In this document: one piece after another, positions 1 through 8,391 of the stretch | Numbering within the stretch: the stretch's first letter is position 1 | Layout of the letters: the number at the start of each line of letters is the position of its first letter | Assembly: GCF_004115155.1 (NCBI RefSeq) | Contig: NZ_RDSM01000001.1 | Span: 434,001 to 498,000 of the forward strand | Length of the DNA stretch: 64,000 nucleotides | Origin: Granulicella sibirica | GTDB lineage: Bacteria > Acidobacteriota > Terriglobia > Terriglobales > Acidobacteriaceae | Direction: 5' to 3' | Notes under the pieces: model-generated | Seen by the model: the letters and a program-made list of their open reading frames with translations, nothing else | What the model was told of the DNA's origin: nothing | The model's database searches: none | Position numbers and translations under genes: made by a program

Positions 1-1
1 C

Positions 2-2248
2 TCAGACCCAAGTTACTCCGCCATCTTGCTCGACTGGGATCTTGAAGGCGAATCGCAGTTCGACGAACGCGCCGCGCTGCAGATTCTTCGCGCAGTCCGC
101 CGCCGCAACAAGAAGATCCCGATCTTCCTCATCGCCGACCGGACCCTGGTCTCGGAACTCCCCCTTGAAGTGGTCAAGCAGGTCCACGAGTACATCCACC
201 TCTTCGGCGACACGCCAGCGTTCATCGCCAACCGCGTGGACTTCGCCGTCGAGCGCTACCACGAACAGCTTCTTCCGCCCTACTTCCGCGAACTGAAGAA
301 GTACACCGACCAGGGTGCCTATTCCTGGGACGCCCCTGGCCACATGGGCGGAGTCGCTTACCTGAAGCATCCCGTCGGGCAGGAGTTCCACAGCTTCTTC
401 GGCGAGAACCTGCTGCGCTCCGATCTCGGCATCTCGACCGCGCCGCTTGGCTCCTGGCTCGACCACATCGGACCTCCGGGCGACTCGGAGCGCAACGCCG
501 CCCGTATCTTCGGTGCCGACTGGACCTTCTACGTCCTCGGCGGATCGAGCACGTCGAACCAGATCGTCGGCCACGGAGTCATCGCGCAGGATGACATCGT
601 CCTCGCCGACGCCAACTGCCACAAGTCGGTCTGCCACTCGCTGACCGTCACGGGGGCGCGCCCGGTCTACTTCAAGCCCACCCGCAACGGCTTCGGCATG
701 ATCGGCCTCGTACCGCTCAAGCGCTTCAGCCCGGAGAACGTCGCAGCGCTTATCGCCAAGAGCCCGTTTTCCGCCGGCGCGCCTTCCCAGCTTCCGACCT
801 GCGCCGTCGTGACCAACTCGACCTACGATGGGCTTTGCTATGACGTCGATCGCGTCGTGACCGAGCTTGCCAAGTCTGTCCCGCGCATCCACTTCGACGA
901 GGCGTGGTATGCGTACGCCAAGTTCCACAACATCTACAAGGGACGCTTCGCCATGGGCGTTCCGGACGACATGCCTGACCGCCCCGCCATCTTCGCCGTG
1001 CAGTCGACGCACAAGATGCTGGCCGCGTTCTCGATGGCGTCCATGGTCCACATCAAGCTGAGCCCGCGCGCTCCGCTTGATTTCGACCAGTTCAACGAAG
1101 CCTTCATGATGCACGGCACAACGAGCCCGTTCTATCCGTTGATCGCAAGCCTCGACGTAGCGGCAGCCATGATGGACGAGCCCGCCGGCCCGACGCTGAT
1201 GAGCGAGACCCTCCAGGACGCCATCAGCTTCCGCAAGGCGATGTCCTCGATTGCGCATCGTCTGCGCGCCGCGGAGCAGGGCTGGTTCTTCCGCCTCTAC
1301 CAGCCTGAGTTCGTCTTCGATCCGATGGACGGCGAAACCTATCTGCTGGAAGAGGCGGCCGACGGCCTACTCACCAACCAGTCAAGCTGCTGGACGCTGA
1401 AGCCCGGCCAGGATTGGCACGGGTACCAGGATGAAGACATCGCCGACGGCTACTGCATGCTCGACCCGGCGAAGGTCACGATTCTGACGCCCGGGGTGAA
1501 CGCGCAGGGTGTTATCAGCGAGTGGGGCATTCCCGCCGCTATCCTGACCGAATTTCTCGATGGCCGCCGTGTCGAGATCGCCCGCACCGGCGACTACACC
1601 GTCCTTGTTCTCTTCTCGGTCGGAACCTCGAAGGGCAAGTGGGGCGCGCTGCTCGAGAACCTCTTCGAGTTCAAGCGCCTCTACGACTCCGAAGCACCTC
1701 TCGAAGAGGCTCTTCCGGAGCTCGTCTCTAAGTATCCCGCGCGCTATCGCAATGTGACGCTCAAGGAGCTTTCAGACGAGATGCACGCGGCCATGGTCGA
1801 ACTGAACCTCGCCGGCCTGGTGAACGATGCCTGCGACGAGGACTTCGATCCTGTCCTGACCCCGGCGCAAACCTACCAGAAGCTCGTGCGCGGCGAGACC
1901 GAGCGGCTTCGCTTCGCCGACCTCGCGGGCCGCATCGCCGCCGTGATGCTCGTTCCCTACCCTCCGGGCATACCGATGTCCATGCCAGGAGAACGCCTTG
2001 GCAGCTCGGAGAGCCCGGTGATCAAGTTGATTCTCGCAATGGAGGAGTTCGGCAAGCGCTTCCCCGGGTTCGAACGCGAGGTGCACGGGATCGAGGTCGA
2101 CTCCGACGGCAACTACTGGATGCGCGCCGTGATCGAGACGCCTGGGCCAAAGAAGAGGCGCAACGGGAAGAACGGCGGTCCGCCAAGCTCCGCGCCGCGT
2201 GTCAATAAGCGCACCAGCGTGACGCCGGTCCGCCGGTCCACCGAATAA
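2..2248 (+). CDS. Orn/Lys/Arg decarboxylase, 5'-truncated by window edge
   Basis: This is a PLP-dependent basic amino-acid decarboxylase of the bacterial fold-type I Orn/Lys/Arg family, which makes agmatine, cadaverine or putrescine. The frame is already open at base 2 (reading S-D-P-S-Y-S-A-I before the first possible TTG start at 26), so the true start is upstream of the window. About 749 residues are visible; family members are usually 710-760. Visible landmarks are the N-terminal response-regulator-like wing, the APGHMGG motif, the cofactor-binding stretch GGSSTSNQ, the HFDEAW motif (PLP-pyridine Asp) and the Schiff-base lysine of STHKM at bases 1013-1015. The C-terminal domain is complete and followed by a basic Lys/Arg/Ser/Thr-rich tail. 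The substrate (Arg, Lys or Orn) cannot be told by eye. It converges on the diguanylate cyclase gene. Confidence 0.93.
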   Translation, partial: SDPSYSAILLDWDLEGESQFDERAALQILRAVRRRNKKIPIFLIADRTLVSELPLEVVKQVHEYIHLFGDTPAFIANRVDFAVERYHEQLLPPYFRELKKYTDQGAYSWDAPGHMGGVAYLKHPVGQEFHSFFGENLLRSDLGISTAPLGSWLDHIGPPGDSERNAARIFGADWTFYVLGGSSTSNQIVGHGVIAQDDIVLADANCHKSVCHSLTVTGARPVYFKPTRNGFGMIGLVPLKRFSPENVAALIAKSPFSAGAPSQLPTCAVVTNSTYDGLCYDVDRVVTELAKSVPRIHFDEAWYAYAKFHNIYKGRFAMGVPDDMPDRPAIFAVQSTHKMLAAFSMASMVHIKLSPRAPLDFDQFNEAFMMHGTTSPFYPLIASLDVAAAMMDEPAGPTLMSETLQDAISFRKAMSSIAHRLRAAEQGWFFRLYQPEFVFDPMDGETYLLEEAADGLLTNQSSCWTLKPGQDWHGYQDEDIADGYCMLDPAKVTILTPGVNAQGVISEWGIPAAILTEFLDGRRVEIARTGDYTVLVLFSVGTSKGKWGALLENLFEFKRLYDSEAPLEEALPELVSKYPARYRNVTLKELSDEMHAAMVELNLAGLVNDACDEDFDPVLTPAQTYQKLVRGETERLRFADLAGRIAAVMLVPYPPGIPMSMPGERLGSSESPVIKLILAMEEFGKRFPGFEREVHGIEVDSDGNYWMRAVIETPGPKKRRNGKNGGPPSSAPRVNKRTSVTPVRRSTE

Positions 2249-2270
2249 ACGAAGCCTCCCGGGTGCAGGC

Positions 2271-3815
2271 CTAGCTGGCGTGGGCCTTCATCCGGAACCT
2301 CGGCTCGTAAGGCACAACGGCATCCTTGCCACCGCGCTTCGCGGCATACAGCGCTTCGTCCGCCCGTTCCACGAAATCTCCCGCCGTGCGCGCATCCGCC
2401 AGCCCGGCGACCCCCATGCTGACTGTCACCTTGCCGTGATCAAACGAAATTTCGCTCAGCGCGGCGCGAAAGCGCTCCGCCCACTGCACCGCCTTCGTTA
2501 CGGAGGCATCGGGAAGAAGCACGACGAACTCTTCGCCGCCATGCCTTGCGGCCATATCGGTCGTGCGAACGGTGGATCCCAACACTTCGGCGAGCTTGCG
2601 TAAAACTGCGTCGCCTGCCGCGTGACCATGCTGATCGTTCACCTTCTTGAAGTCGTCGATATCGAGCAGGACAACAGAAAGATCACGACCATGCCGCCTG
2701 GATCGCGTGAACTCGATAGCCAGCCGTTCGTCAAAGGCGCGCCGATTCCGCAAGCCGGTCAGGCTGTCGGTGACAGAAAGCTGAAGAAGTGTGCGGTTCG
2801 CCTCTTCGAGTTCGGCCTGGTACTTGGCCAGTTGCGATGCATTCGCCATCTCGTCGGAGATATCGACCGACAGCCCGGCGAGGAAGATATTGCCGTTGCC
2901 ATCCGCATAAGGAAACTTCAGGGACCGGTAGTGACTGATCTTCCCGTCCGCTCCTGGTGCTTCTTCCACGTATTCGTGCTTCTCGCCCTCGGCAAGCACT
3001 TCAAGATCATGCGCCCGGTAGATCGCAGCCTTCTCAGTCGGCCAGATTTCGTGGTCGAGCTTGCCGAGCCAGTCGTCAGCAGTGATACCGAAGACTTCGG
3101 CAAAGATGCGGTTGTAGTACAGCATCCGCCCGTCAGCATCCTTGATATAGCTGACGAAGGGGCTGTTATTCATAAACGTGCGGAAGAGCGACTCGCTCGC
3201 GCGAAGATTGGCCGAGAGCGCCTTCTGCTGCTCGAGACTCTGCTCAAGGGCGACGCGCTTGGCGCGAAGCTCGATGCGGGCCTCGACCTGTTTCGACAGC
3301 ACCTCGAGCGCCTTGCTTTGTTCGCGGGTTAACGTTCGTGGTTTGCGGTCGATCACGCAGAGTGTTCCGAGCGCATTGCCATCCATGGCGGAGACGGGGA
3401 ACCCGGCATAAAACCGGATGCACATCTCGCCGGTCACCAGGGGATTGTTCCTGAAGCGGGCGTCTTCGGCCGCGTTCTCCACCACGAACAGGTCGGCCGT
3501 CTCGATCGCATGGGCGCAGAAGGACATGCTGCGGGGAGTCTCTTCGGCCGTCACGCCAAGAGCGGACTTGAACCATTGGCGATCGCGGTCGACGAGGGAG
3601 ATCAGGCTGATGGGGGTGCCACAGATAGCAGCCGCTAACTCCACAATCTCGTCGTACTCCGTCTCGTGCGGCGTGTCGAGGATGTGGAGCTCATGCAGAG
3701 CCCGCAGCCGTCGTTCCTCTCGCGACACCTCAGCGTTCACCGTTCCCAAGTCTCGCGCTCCCGCGAGGGACGCTTGAGGTGACTCAGCCGACCCTCGACC
3801 TGCAACGACAATCAT
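2271..3815 (-). CDS. GAF-PAS-GGDEF diguanylate cyclase
   Basis: Predicted cytosolic sensor enzyme that makes cyclic di-GMP from two GTP. With the start chosen here (ATG 3813-3815, MIVVAGRG) it has 514 residues; the frame stays open for 46 more codons upstream, but those residues are low-complexity and overlap the next gene's 3' region. Domains in order are a GAF domain (about 55-175), a coiled linker (about 180-210), a PAS domain (about 205-320) and a GGDEF domain (about 345-505). The active-site motif is GGEEF (426-430), a functional variant. An inhibitory I-site RTTD (417-420) sits exactly five residues upstream, so product feedback inhibition is expected. No transmembrane segment is visible. 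It is transcribed alone, convergent with the decarboxylase. Confidence 0.92.
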   Translation of the reverse strand: MIVVAGRGSAESPQASLAGARDLGTVNAEVSREERRLRALHELHILDTPHETEYDEIVELAAAICGTPISLISLVDRDRQWFKSALGVTAEETPRSMSFCAHAIETADLFVVENAAEDARFRNNPLVTGEMCIRFYAGFPVSAMDGNALGTLCVIDRKPRTLTREQSKALEVLSKQVEARIELRAKRVALEQSLEQQKALSANLRASESLFRTFMNNSPFVSYIKDADGRMLYYNRIFAEVFGITADDWLGKLDHEIWPTEKAAIYRAHDLEVLAEGEKHEYVEEAPGADGKISHYRSLKFPYADGNGNIFLAGLSVDISDEMANASQLAKYQAELEEANRTLLQLSVTDSLTGLRNRRAFDERLAIEFTRSRRHGRDLSVVLLDIDDFKKVNDQHGHAAGDAVLRKLAEVLGSTVRTTDMAARHGGEEFVVLLPDASVTKAVQWAERFRAALSEISFDHGKVTVSMGVAGLADARTAGDFVERADEALYAAKRGGKDAVVPYEPRFRMKAHAS

Positions 3816-3876
3816 CCCTGAAGAAGCGTCATCCGAAAAGGCAACGAAAGTGGGATCCAAACGGGAACAACCCGAC

Positions 3877-4047
3877 CTAATGTTTGATAAGCCACATAAC
3901 CCAGCTCGCCGCGATCGTCGAGCCGACAAGAAGGACAAAGCAGTATGCGCCAAAGCGAATCATCATCTTCGATTCCGAACGCATCGTGATACCGAAGACA
4001 ATCGACATAAAAAAGGCAAACAAGACCACTGCGGTGAAATGGGTCAC
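3877..4047 (-). CDS. Small two-helix membrane protein (56 aa)
   Basis: A 56-codon frame starting with GTG at 4045-4047 and ending with TAG at 3877-3879. The predicted protein begins MTHFTAVVLFAFF and has two hydrophobic helices (about 4-20 and 33-53) separated by a short basic hinge (RSESK). The GTG overlaps the TGA of the upstream gene in a GTGA arrangement, and a purine-rich GGGAGGAAAG lies a few bases upstream, so translational coupling is likely. No function can be assigned. It probably forms a membrane-protein pair with the gene before it. Confidence 0.72.
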   Translation of the reverse strand: MTHFTAVVLFAFFMSIVFGITMRSESKMMIRFGAYCFVLLVGSTIAASWVMWLIKH

Positions 4048-4457
4048 GAAGCTTTCCTCCCATTTGCGAGCGAATGGGCGTCGACGGCCGCGATGAGGTT
4101 CAGCAGGCCCGCCACGACGAGGAACTTGGTTCCGTAGTCCGCCACAGCGATCTGCACCGAGGCGTGTCCCCAGTCGAACATCCGGGCGCAGACATACAGA
4201 AGGCCTGAGCCGAGGTCGCCGGCGAACCCGAGAATATCCAGCAGGTCTCCCGTATTGGGCGTGTAGATCTTGCCCTCAAGGCCGATGCCGATGGCGAACA
4301 TGCTGACGATTGAAACCAGAAGGAGCGCGCCGCGAATCGGCTTCTTCAGCAAAAAGTGGCCCGCACCGGGAATCAACCAGCCTGCAAGTAGAACCACCGT
4401 CGGAGATATCCCTGCCCGGCCGCTTACTCTTGCCGGCACCTGCACCTGAGTCGTCAT
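4044..4457 (-). CDS. Multi-pass membrane protein, DUF6677-like
   Basis: A 137-residue predicted inner-membrane protein. It opens with a short hydrophilic tail, then a helix with the signature GWLIPGAGHFLLKK, followed by further hydrophobic helices and a C-terminal helix around KFLVVAGLLNLIAAVDAH. The 'PGAGH...' pattern and layout match small conserved membrane proteins of Acidobacteriota; I recall the family as DUF6677 but cannot confirm the number. The stop codon overlaps the GTG start of the 56-residue membrane protein, so the two are probably one operon. Function unknown. Confidence 0.75.
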   Translation of the reverse strand: MTTQVQVPARVSGRAGISPTVVLLAGWLIPGAGHFLLKKPIRGALLLVSIVSMFAIGIGLEGKIYTPNTGDLLDILGFAGDLGSGLLYVCARMFDWGHASVQIAVADYGTKFLVVAGLLNLIAAVDAHSLANGRKAS

Positions 4458-4483
4458 CGGTCTTTATCTTATCGCAGCGCGGA

Positions 4484-5650
4484 CTATATCCGCACAAGCT
4501 CGCGCTGTACCCGCCCCGTCACCTCGGCCACGCCTTTGCGGGCGATCATGTCGACCTCGTTGCGCACGCCGAACTCGCCGGTGAAATAGAGGCCAGGCTC
4601 GACGGAGAAGCAGGTATTCGGCAAGATGCGGCGCACATCGTGCGTCTCGAGGTTGTCGAGGTGGGCTCCGCTGCCGTGCAGAACCGGCCCAATATTGTGG
4701 CCCGTCCGATGGGTGAAGAACTCGGCAAAGCCCGCATCGCGGATGACCGCGCGAGCGGCATCGTCCGCCTCCCAGCCCTCCACCGGCAGCCCGGAAGCGA
4801 AGCGCCGCCTGACCAGGTCGATGGCAGCATCACGGGCGTCGCGAACGACGTCGAAGACCTTCTTCTCCCGACCGGTCGGCTCGCGATCGACCACACCAGT
4901 CCATGTGATGTCGTAGAAGCAGGCATCCGGCCGATCGACCTTGCCCCAGATATCGATCAGCACGAAGTCCCCGCGCCGAATGGGCCTTGAGCTTTCCGGA
5001 GTCGGCTCGTAGTGGGAATCGGCGGAATTCGGCCCGACGCTGACGTTCGGCCCATGCTCCCAGACGATGCCATCGCGTCGCATCGCCTGGGACAGCCATT
5101 CGACCATCGCGAACTCGTCCGTGCCGGCCCCGCGCACACGTCGGCCCATTTCGCGCCAGCCCTCTTCGAGGATCGCGTCGATCTTCGCCTGCGCCACGTA
5201 GTGGGTGGCGATCTGTTCGTCCGTCATCACGGCCTCAAACTGGCTGACGAGGTCCGCCGAGCTGACGATCTCCTTGCCCATCTCACGCAGCACCTCGACC
5301 GTGCCCGCATCGACCATCGAGACGTACATGATCGCGTTCCTCGGCGAGTACTGCATGGCGATCTTCGTCACGCCATCGAGCAGCGTCGCGAGGCCACTTT
5401 CCAGCTCCTGCCAGGACGAGTAAACCGACCTCGCCCCTGGCAACGAATCCAGCCTGCCCGATTCGATGCGGTGGACGAGCTTCTTCGGCTCGCCATGCGC
5501 CGGAATCAGGTAGAACCACCGGCGGGTCACATGCCCGGCGGCAAATCCCAGGATCGTATACGCGAGCGGGTCTCGCCCATGATGATCGTAAAAGAGCCAC
5601 CCATCGAGCTTCTGCTCGCGCAACGCCGCCTGGATCGAATCGAGATTCAT
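4484..5650 (-). CDS. M24 family Xaa-Pro aminopeptidase-like metallopeptidase
   Basis: A 388-residue cytosolic metallopeptidase of the pita-bread fold. The creatinase-like N-terminal domain (about 1-140) precedes the catalytic domain. The five metal ligands are visible: Asp in VLIDIWGK, Asp in YDITWTG, His in HRTGHNIGPVLHG, Glu in SVEPGLYF and Glu in VRNEVDM. This family removes N-terminal residues before proline or acts as a prolidase; the exact substrate is not readable. There is no signal peptide. Its C-terminus lies 26 bp from the start of the downstream membrane-protein pair, so the three genes may be co-transcribed. Confidence 0.92.
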   Translation of the reverse strand: MNLDSIQAALREQKLDGWLFYDHHGRDPLAYTILGFAAGHVTRRWFYLIPAHGEPKKLVHRIESGRLDSLPGARSVYSSWQELESGLATLLDGVTKIAMQYSPRNAIMYVSMVDAGTVEVLREMGKEIVSSADLVSQFEAVMTDEQIATHYVAQAKIDAILEEGWREMGRRVRGAGTDEFAMVEWLSQAMRRDGIVWEHGPNVSVGPNSADSHYEPTPESSRPIRRGDFVLIDIWGKVDRPDACFYDITWTGVVDREPTGREKKVFDVVRDARDAAIDLVRRRFASGLPVEGWEADDAARAVIRDAGFAEFFTHRTGHNIGPVLHGSGAHLDNLETHDVRRILPNTCFSVEPGLYFTGEFGVRNEVDMIARKGVAEVTGRVQRELVRI

Positions 5651-5704
5651 CCTGCGATTCTATCGCCGCTTCATGATCGTTCAAATCGCTGTTAGGATGC
5701 GGCC

Positions 5705-7732
5705 ATGCCGGGCGAGCGTAACGAGACAAGCAGGATAGGAGCGGGCCTGAGAAGAGCAGTCCTCATAACTGCCGCAACCCTGTTGGGGCTATCGAGTGCC
5801 ATCGCACAGCAAACAGGTCCTGCCGAGGCGTCCGTGACAGCCGGCCACTACAGCGTCGGCAATCCGATGCTGAGCGCCACCTGGACGATTGACCGCCATC
5901 ATCTCGACAGCCTCGCGATCACCGACAAGCTGCATCACCGAACAATCCAGCTTCCCGATCCATTCGCAATTCTCCTCGCCGATGGGTCTATCGCCAATGC
6001 CGAGACCCTTGAAGCGACCGGCGCACCCGTTCGTAAGTCTCTTTCCGCCCAACCCTCCGCCTCCCGTCTTGCCGAGAGAGTTCCGGGCGTCGAGTTCGAT
6101 ACCCAGCTCGTCAGCAAGGACGCCGCCTTCCATGCGACTTGGGCCGTCATCCTGCGTGATGGCTCGAACTACATCCGCCAGTCGCTCGCCATCTCCGCCG
6201 GCGACAAGGATCTGCCCATCCAACGCGTGCAACTCCTCGACATCGCGCTTCCCGGGGCCCAGGTCGTCGGCTCGGTCAAAGGCTCGCCCATCGTCTCGGG
6301 CGATCTTTTCCTCGGCTTCGAACATCCTCTCTCCGGAAGCAACGTGGCGCGCGAACGAGCCACCGCTTTCATCGATCGGGAGCTCTCGCTGAAGGCCGGA
6401 CAATCGGTCACGTACAGCTCCGTCATCGGCGTCGCCCGCGAAGGCCAGATGCGCCGCGATTTCCTCGCCTACGTCGAGCGCGAACGTGCGCACCCCTACC
6501 GCACCTTCCTGCACTACAACTCCTGGTACGACCTCGGCTACTTCAGTCCCTACGATCAGGAGGGAGCGCTCGACCGTGTGAACGCCTTCGGGCGCGAACT
6601 GCATGAGAAGCGCGGCGTCACGCTCGACTCGTACCTCTTCGACGATGGCTGGGATAACCACGCGACGCTCTGGAGCTTCAACAACGGCTTCCCCTCGGGC
6701 TTCAGCAACGTCCGCAAAGCTGCCGAGAAGTACGGCACGGATCCCGGCGTCTGGATGTCACCATGGGGCGGCTACGCGGGTCCGAAGAAGGAGCGCGTCG
6801 AGTTCGGACGGCAGCAGGGCTTCGAGGTCGTCAGCAACGGCTTTGCGCTCTCCGGCCCGAAGTACTACGACCGCTTTCGCGATGTCTGCCTGGAGATGAT
6901 CCGCAAGTACGGCGTCAACCAGTTCAAGTTCGACGGCACCGGCAACGCCAACTCGGTCTTCAAGGGAAGCGCCTTCGATAGCGACTTCTCCGCTGCGCTT
7001 CATCTCATCGGCGAGCTCCGGCAGGAGAAGCCGGACCTCTACATCAACCTCACCACCGGCACCTATCCGTCGCCCTTCTGGCTCATCTTCGCCGACTCCA
7101 TCTGGCGCGGCGGCGAGGACGACGGCTTCGCCGGGGTAGGCCCGTACCGCGAACGCTGGATCACTTACCGTGATGCCGATACTTACGACCGCATCGTGAA
7201 GGCCGGTCCGCTCTACCCGCTCAACTCGCTCATGCTGCACGGCATGATCTACGCGAGCCTGCGCGAGCAGTTGAATGATGACCCCTCGAACGACTTCCGC
7301 AACGAGGTCCGCTCCTACTTCGGCACCGGGACCCAGTTGCAGGAGATGTATCTCACCCCGTCGCTGCTAAGTGCGCAGAACTGGGACGACCTCGCCGAAG
7401 CCGCCAAGTGGTCGCGCGGCAATGCCTCCGTGCTCAAGGACACGCACTGGGTCGGCGGCGATCCGGCGTGGCTCGAGGTCTACGGCTGGGGAGCCTGGAC
7501 ACCACAGAAGGCAACCCTCGTCCTCCGCAACCCGAGCGACAAGCCGCAAAGCATCCGCCTCGATCCACAGCTCGTCTTCGAGCTTCCCAAGGACGCAGCC
7601 AGGCGCTTTACGGCTCACAGCCCGTGGAAGGAAGACGCGTCAAAAGCGTCGCTGTCGCTTGAAGCAGGCACGCAGCAGGAGTTCCTGCTGGCCCCGTTCG
7701 AGGTGCTCACCTTCGACGTCACGCCGCAATAA
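5705..7732 (+). CDS. Secreted GH36-like alpha-galactosidase family protein
   Basis: A 675-residue exported glycosidase. After a basic N-terminus there is a hydrophobic signal segment (AVLITAATLLGLSSAIAQ) with a probable cleavage after AIAQ. An N-terminal beta-sandwich domain (about 35-250) is followed by a TIM barrel containing FDDGWDNH, the candidate nucleophile Asp in QFKFDGTGN, and a candidate acid/base region WRGGEDDGF. A C-terminal beta domain ends the protein. This layout fits clan GH-D (GH27/GH36 and relatives), which cleaves alpha-galactosides, but substrate assignment is inference. The gene is transcribed alone, divergent from the M24 peptidase. Confidence 0.8.
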   Translation: MPGERNETSRIGAGLRRAVLITAATLLGLSSAIAQQTGPAEASVTAGHYSVGNPMLSATWTIDRHHLDSLAITDKLHHRTIQLPDPFAILLADGSIANAETLEATGAPVRKSLSAQPSASRLAERVPGVEFDTQLVSKDAAFHATWAVILRDGSNYIRQSLAISAGDKDLPIQRVQLLDIALPGAQVVGSVKGSPIVSGDLFLGFEHPLSGSNVARERATAFIDRELSLKAGQSVTYSSVIGVAREGQMRRDFLAYVERERAHPYRTFLHYNSWYDLGYFSPYDQEGALDRVNAFGRELHEKRGVTLDSYLFDDGWDNHATLWSFNNGFPSGFSNVRKAAEKYGTDPGVWMSPWGGYAGPKKERVEFGRQQGFEVVSNGFALSGPKYYDRFRDVCLEMIRKYGVNQFKFDGTGNANSVFKGSAFDSDFSAALHLIGELRQEKPDLYINLTTGTYPSPFWLIFADSIWRGGEDDGFAGVGPYRERWITYRDADTYDRIVKAGPLYPLNSLMLHGMIYASLREQLNDDPSNDFRNEVRSYFGTGTQLQEMYLTPSLLSAQNWDDLAEAAKWSRGNASVLKDTHWVGGDPAWLEVYGWGAWTPQKATLVLRNPSDKPQSIRLDPQLVFELPKDAARRFTAHSPWKEDASKASLSLEAGTQQEFLLAPFEVLTFDVTPQ

Positions 7733-7884
7733 ACGCTTGCAATGCGTCGTCCTGTTGATCGCGTGACCTGCCTTCGAGCCGAACTTCCGTCTCACCCTAA
7801 CTGTCCACCAAGCGATCCGCGCAAAGCGTCTCGAGCGGTCTACTTTGATAAGTAGGCAGCACCCGGCAAGGAGACACGTGCCCT

Positions 7885-8391
7885 ATGACAGAGAGCCAGA
7901 ATCCGGAATCGGTTTGGGACTATCCCCGTCCCCCTCGCCTCGAGGCGACCGCGCGGCAGCTTCGCATCACCCACGGCGGCATCCTTCTCGCCGAAACGAC
8001 GCGCGCCCTGCGCATTCTTGAGACGAGCCATCCGCCCGTCTATTACATCCCTCAAGCCGACATCGCCATGCAGTTCCTGATCCCGTCTTCGAGCCGCAGC
8101 AGCTTCTGCGAGTTCAAGGGGTCCGCCGTCTACTGGAACATCGATCTCTCCGCCGAAGTGGACGAACCGGGATCGTCCACTGTCTCCGAAGATGCCGCCT
8201 GGAGTTACCCGCATCCAACCGCCTCGTACACCGCTCTCCGCGATCATCTCGCCTTCTACGCCAACCGCGTCGACGAATGCACGGTGGACGGTGCAGTCGT
8301 GATGCCGCAGCCCGGCGACTTCTACGGCGGATGGATCACCTCCCACGTTAAGGGTCCCTTCAAAGGCGCACCCGGCACACGCGGCTGGTGA
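7885..8391 (+). CDS. DUF427 domain protein
   Basis: A 168-residue cytosolic protein with the DUF427 pattern: a PRPPRLEAT-type opening, the strand LETSHPPVYYIPQADI, the segment SFCEFKGSAVYWNI, and a C-terminal WITSHVKGPFKG. The family has a small beta fold of unknown biochemical role and often sits beside oxidative enzymes. Its TGA stop (8389-8391) overlaps the GTG at 8388 that can start the cytochrome P450 frame, so it forms a two-gene operon with coupled translation. Confidence 0.85.
   Translation: MTESQNPESVWDYPRPPRLEATARQLRITHGGILLAETTRALRILETSHPPVYYIPQADIAMQFLIPSSSRSSFCEFKGSAVYWNIDLSAEVDEPGSSTVSEDAAWSYPHPTASYTALRDHLAFYANRVDECTVDGAVVMPQPGDFYGGWITSHVKGPFKGAPGTRGW

Noticed and set aside
2..1258. 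418-codon minus-strand frame at the left edge
   Set aside because: It is the antisense shadow of the decarboxylase gene; His/Arg/Val-rich content without any motif.
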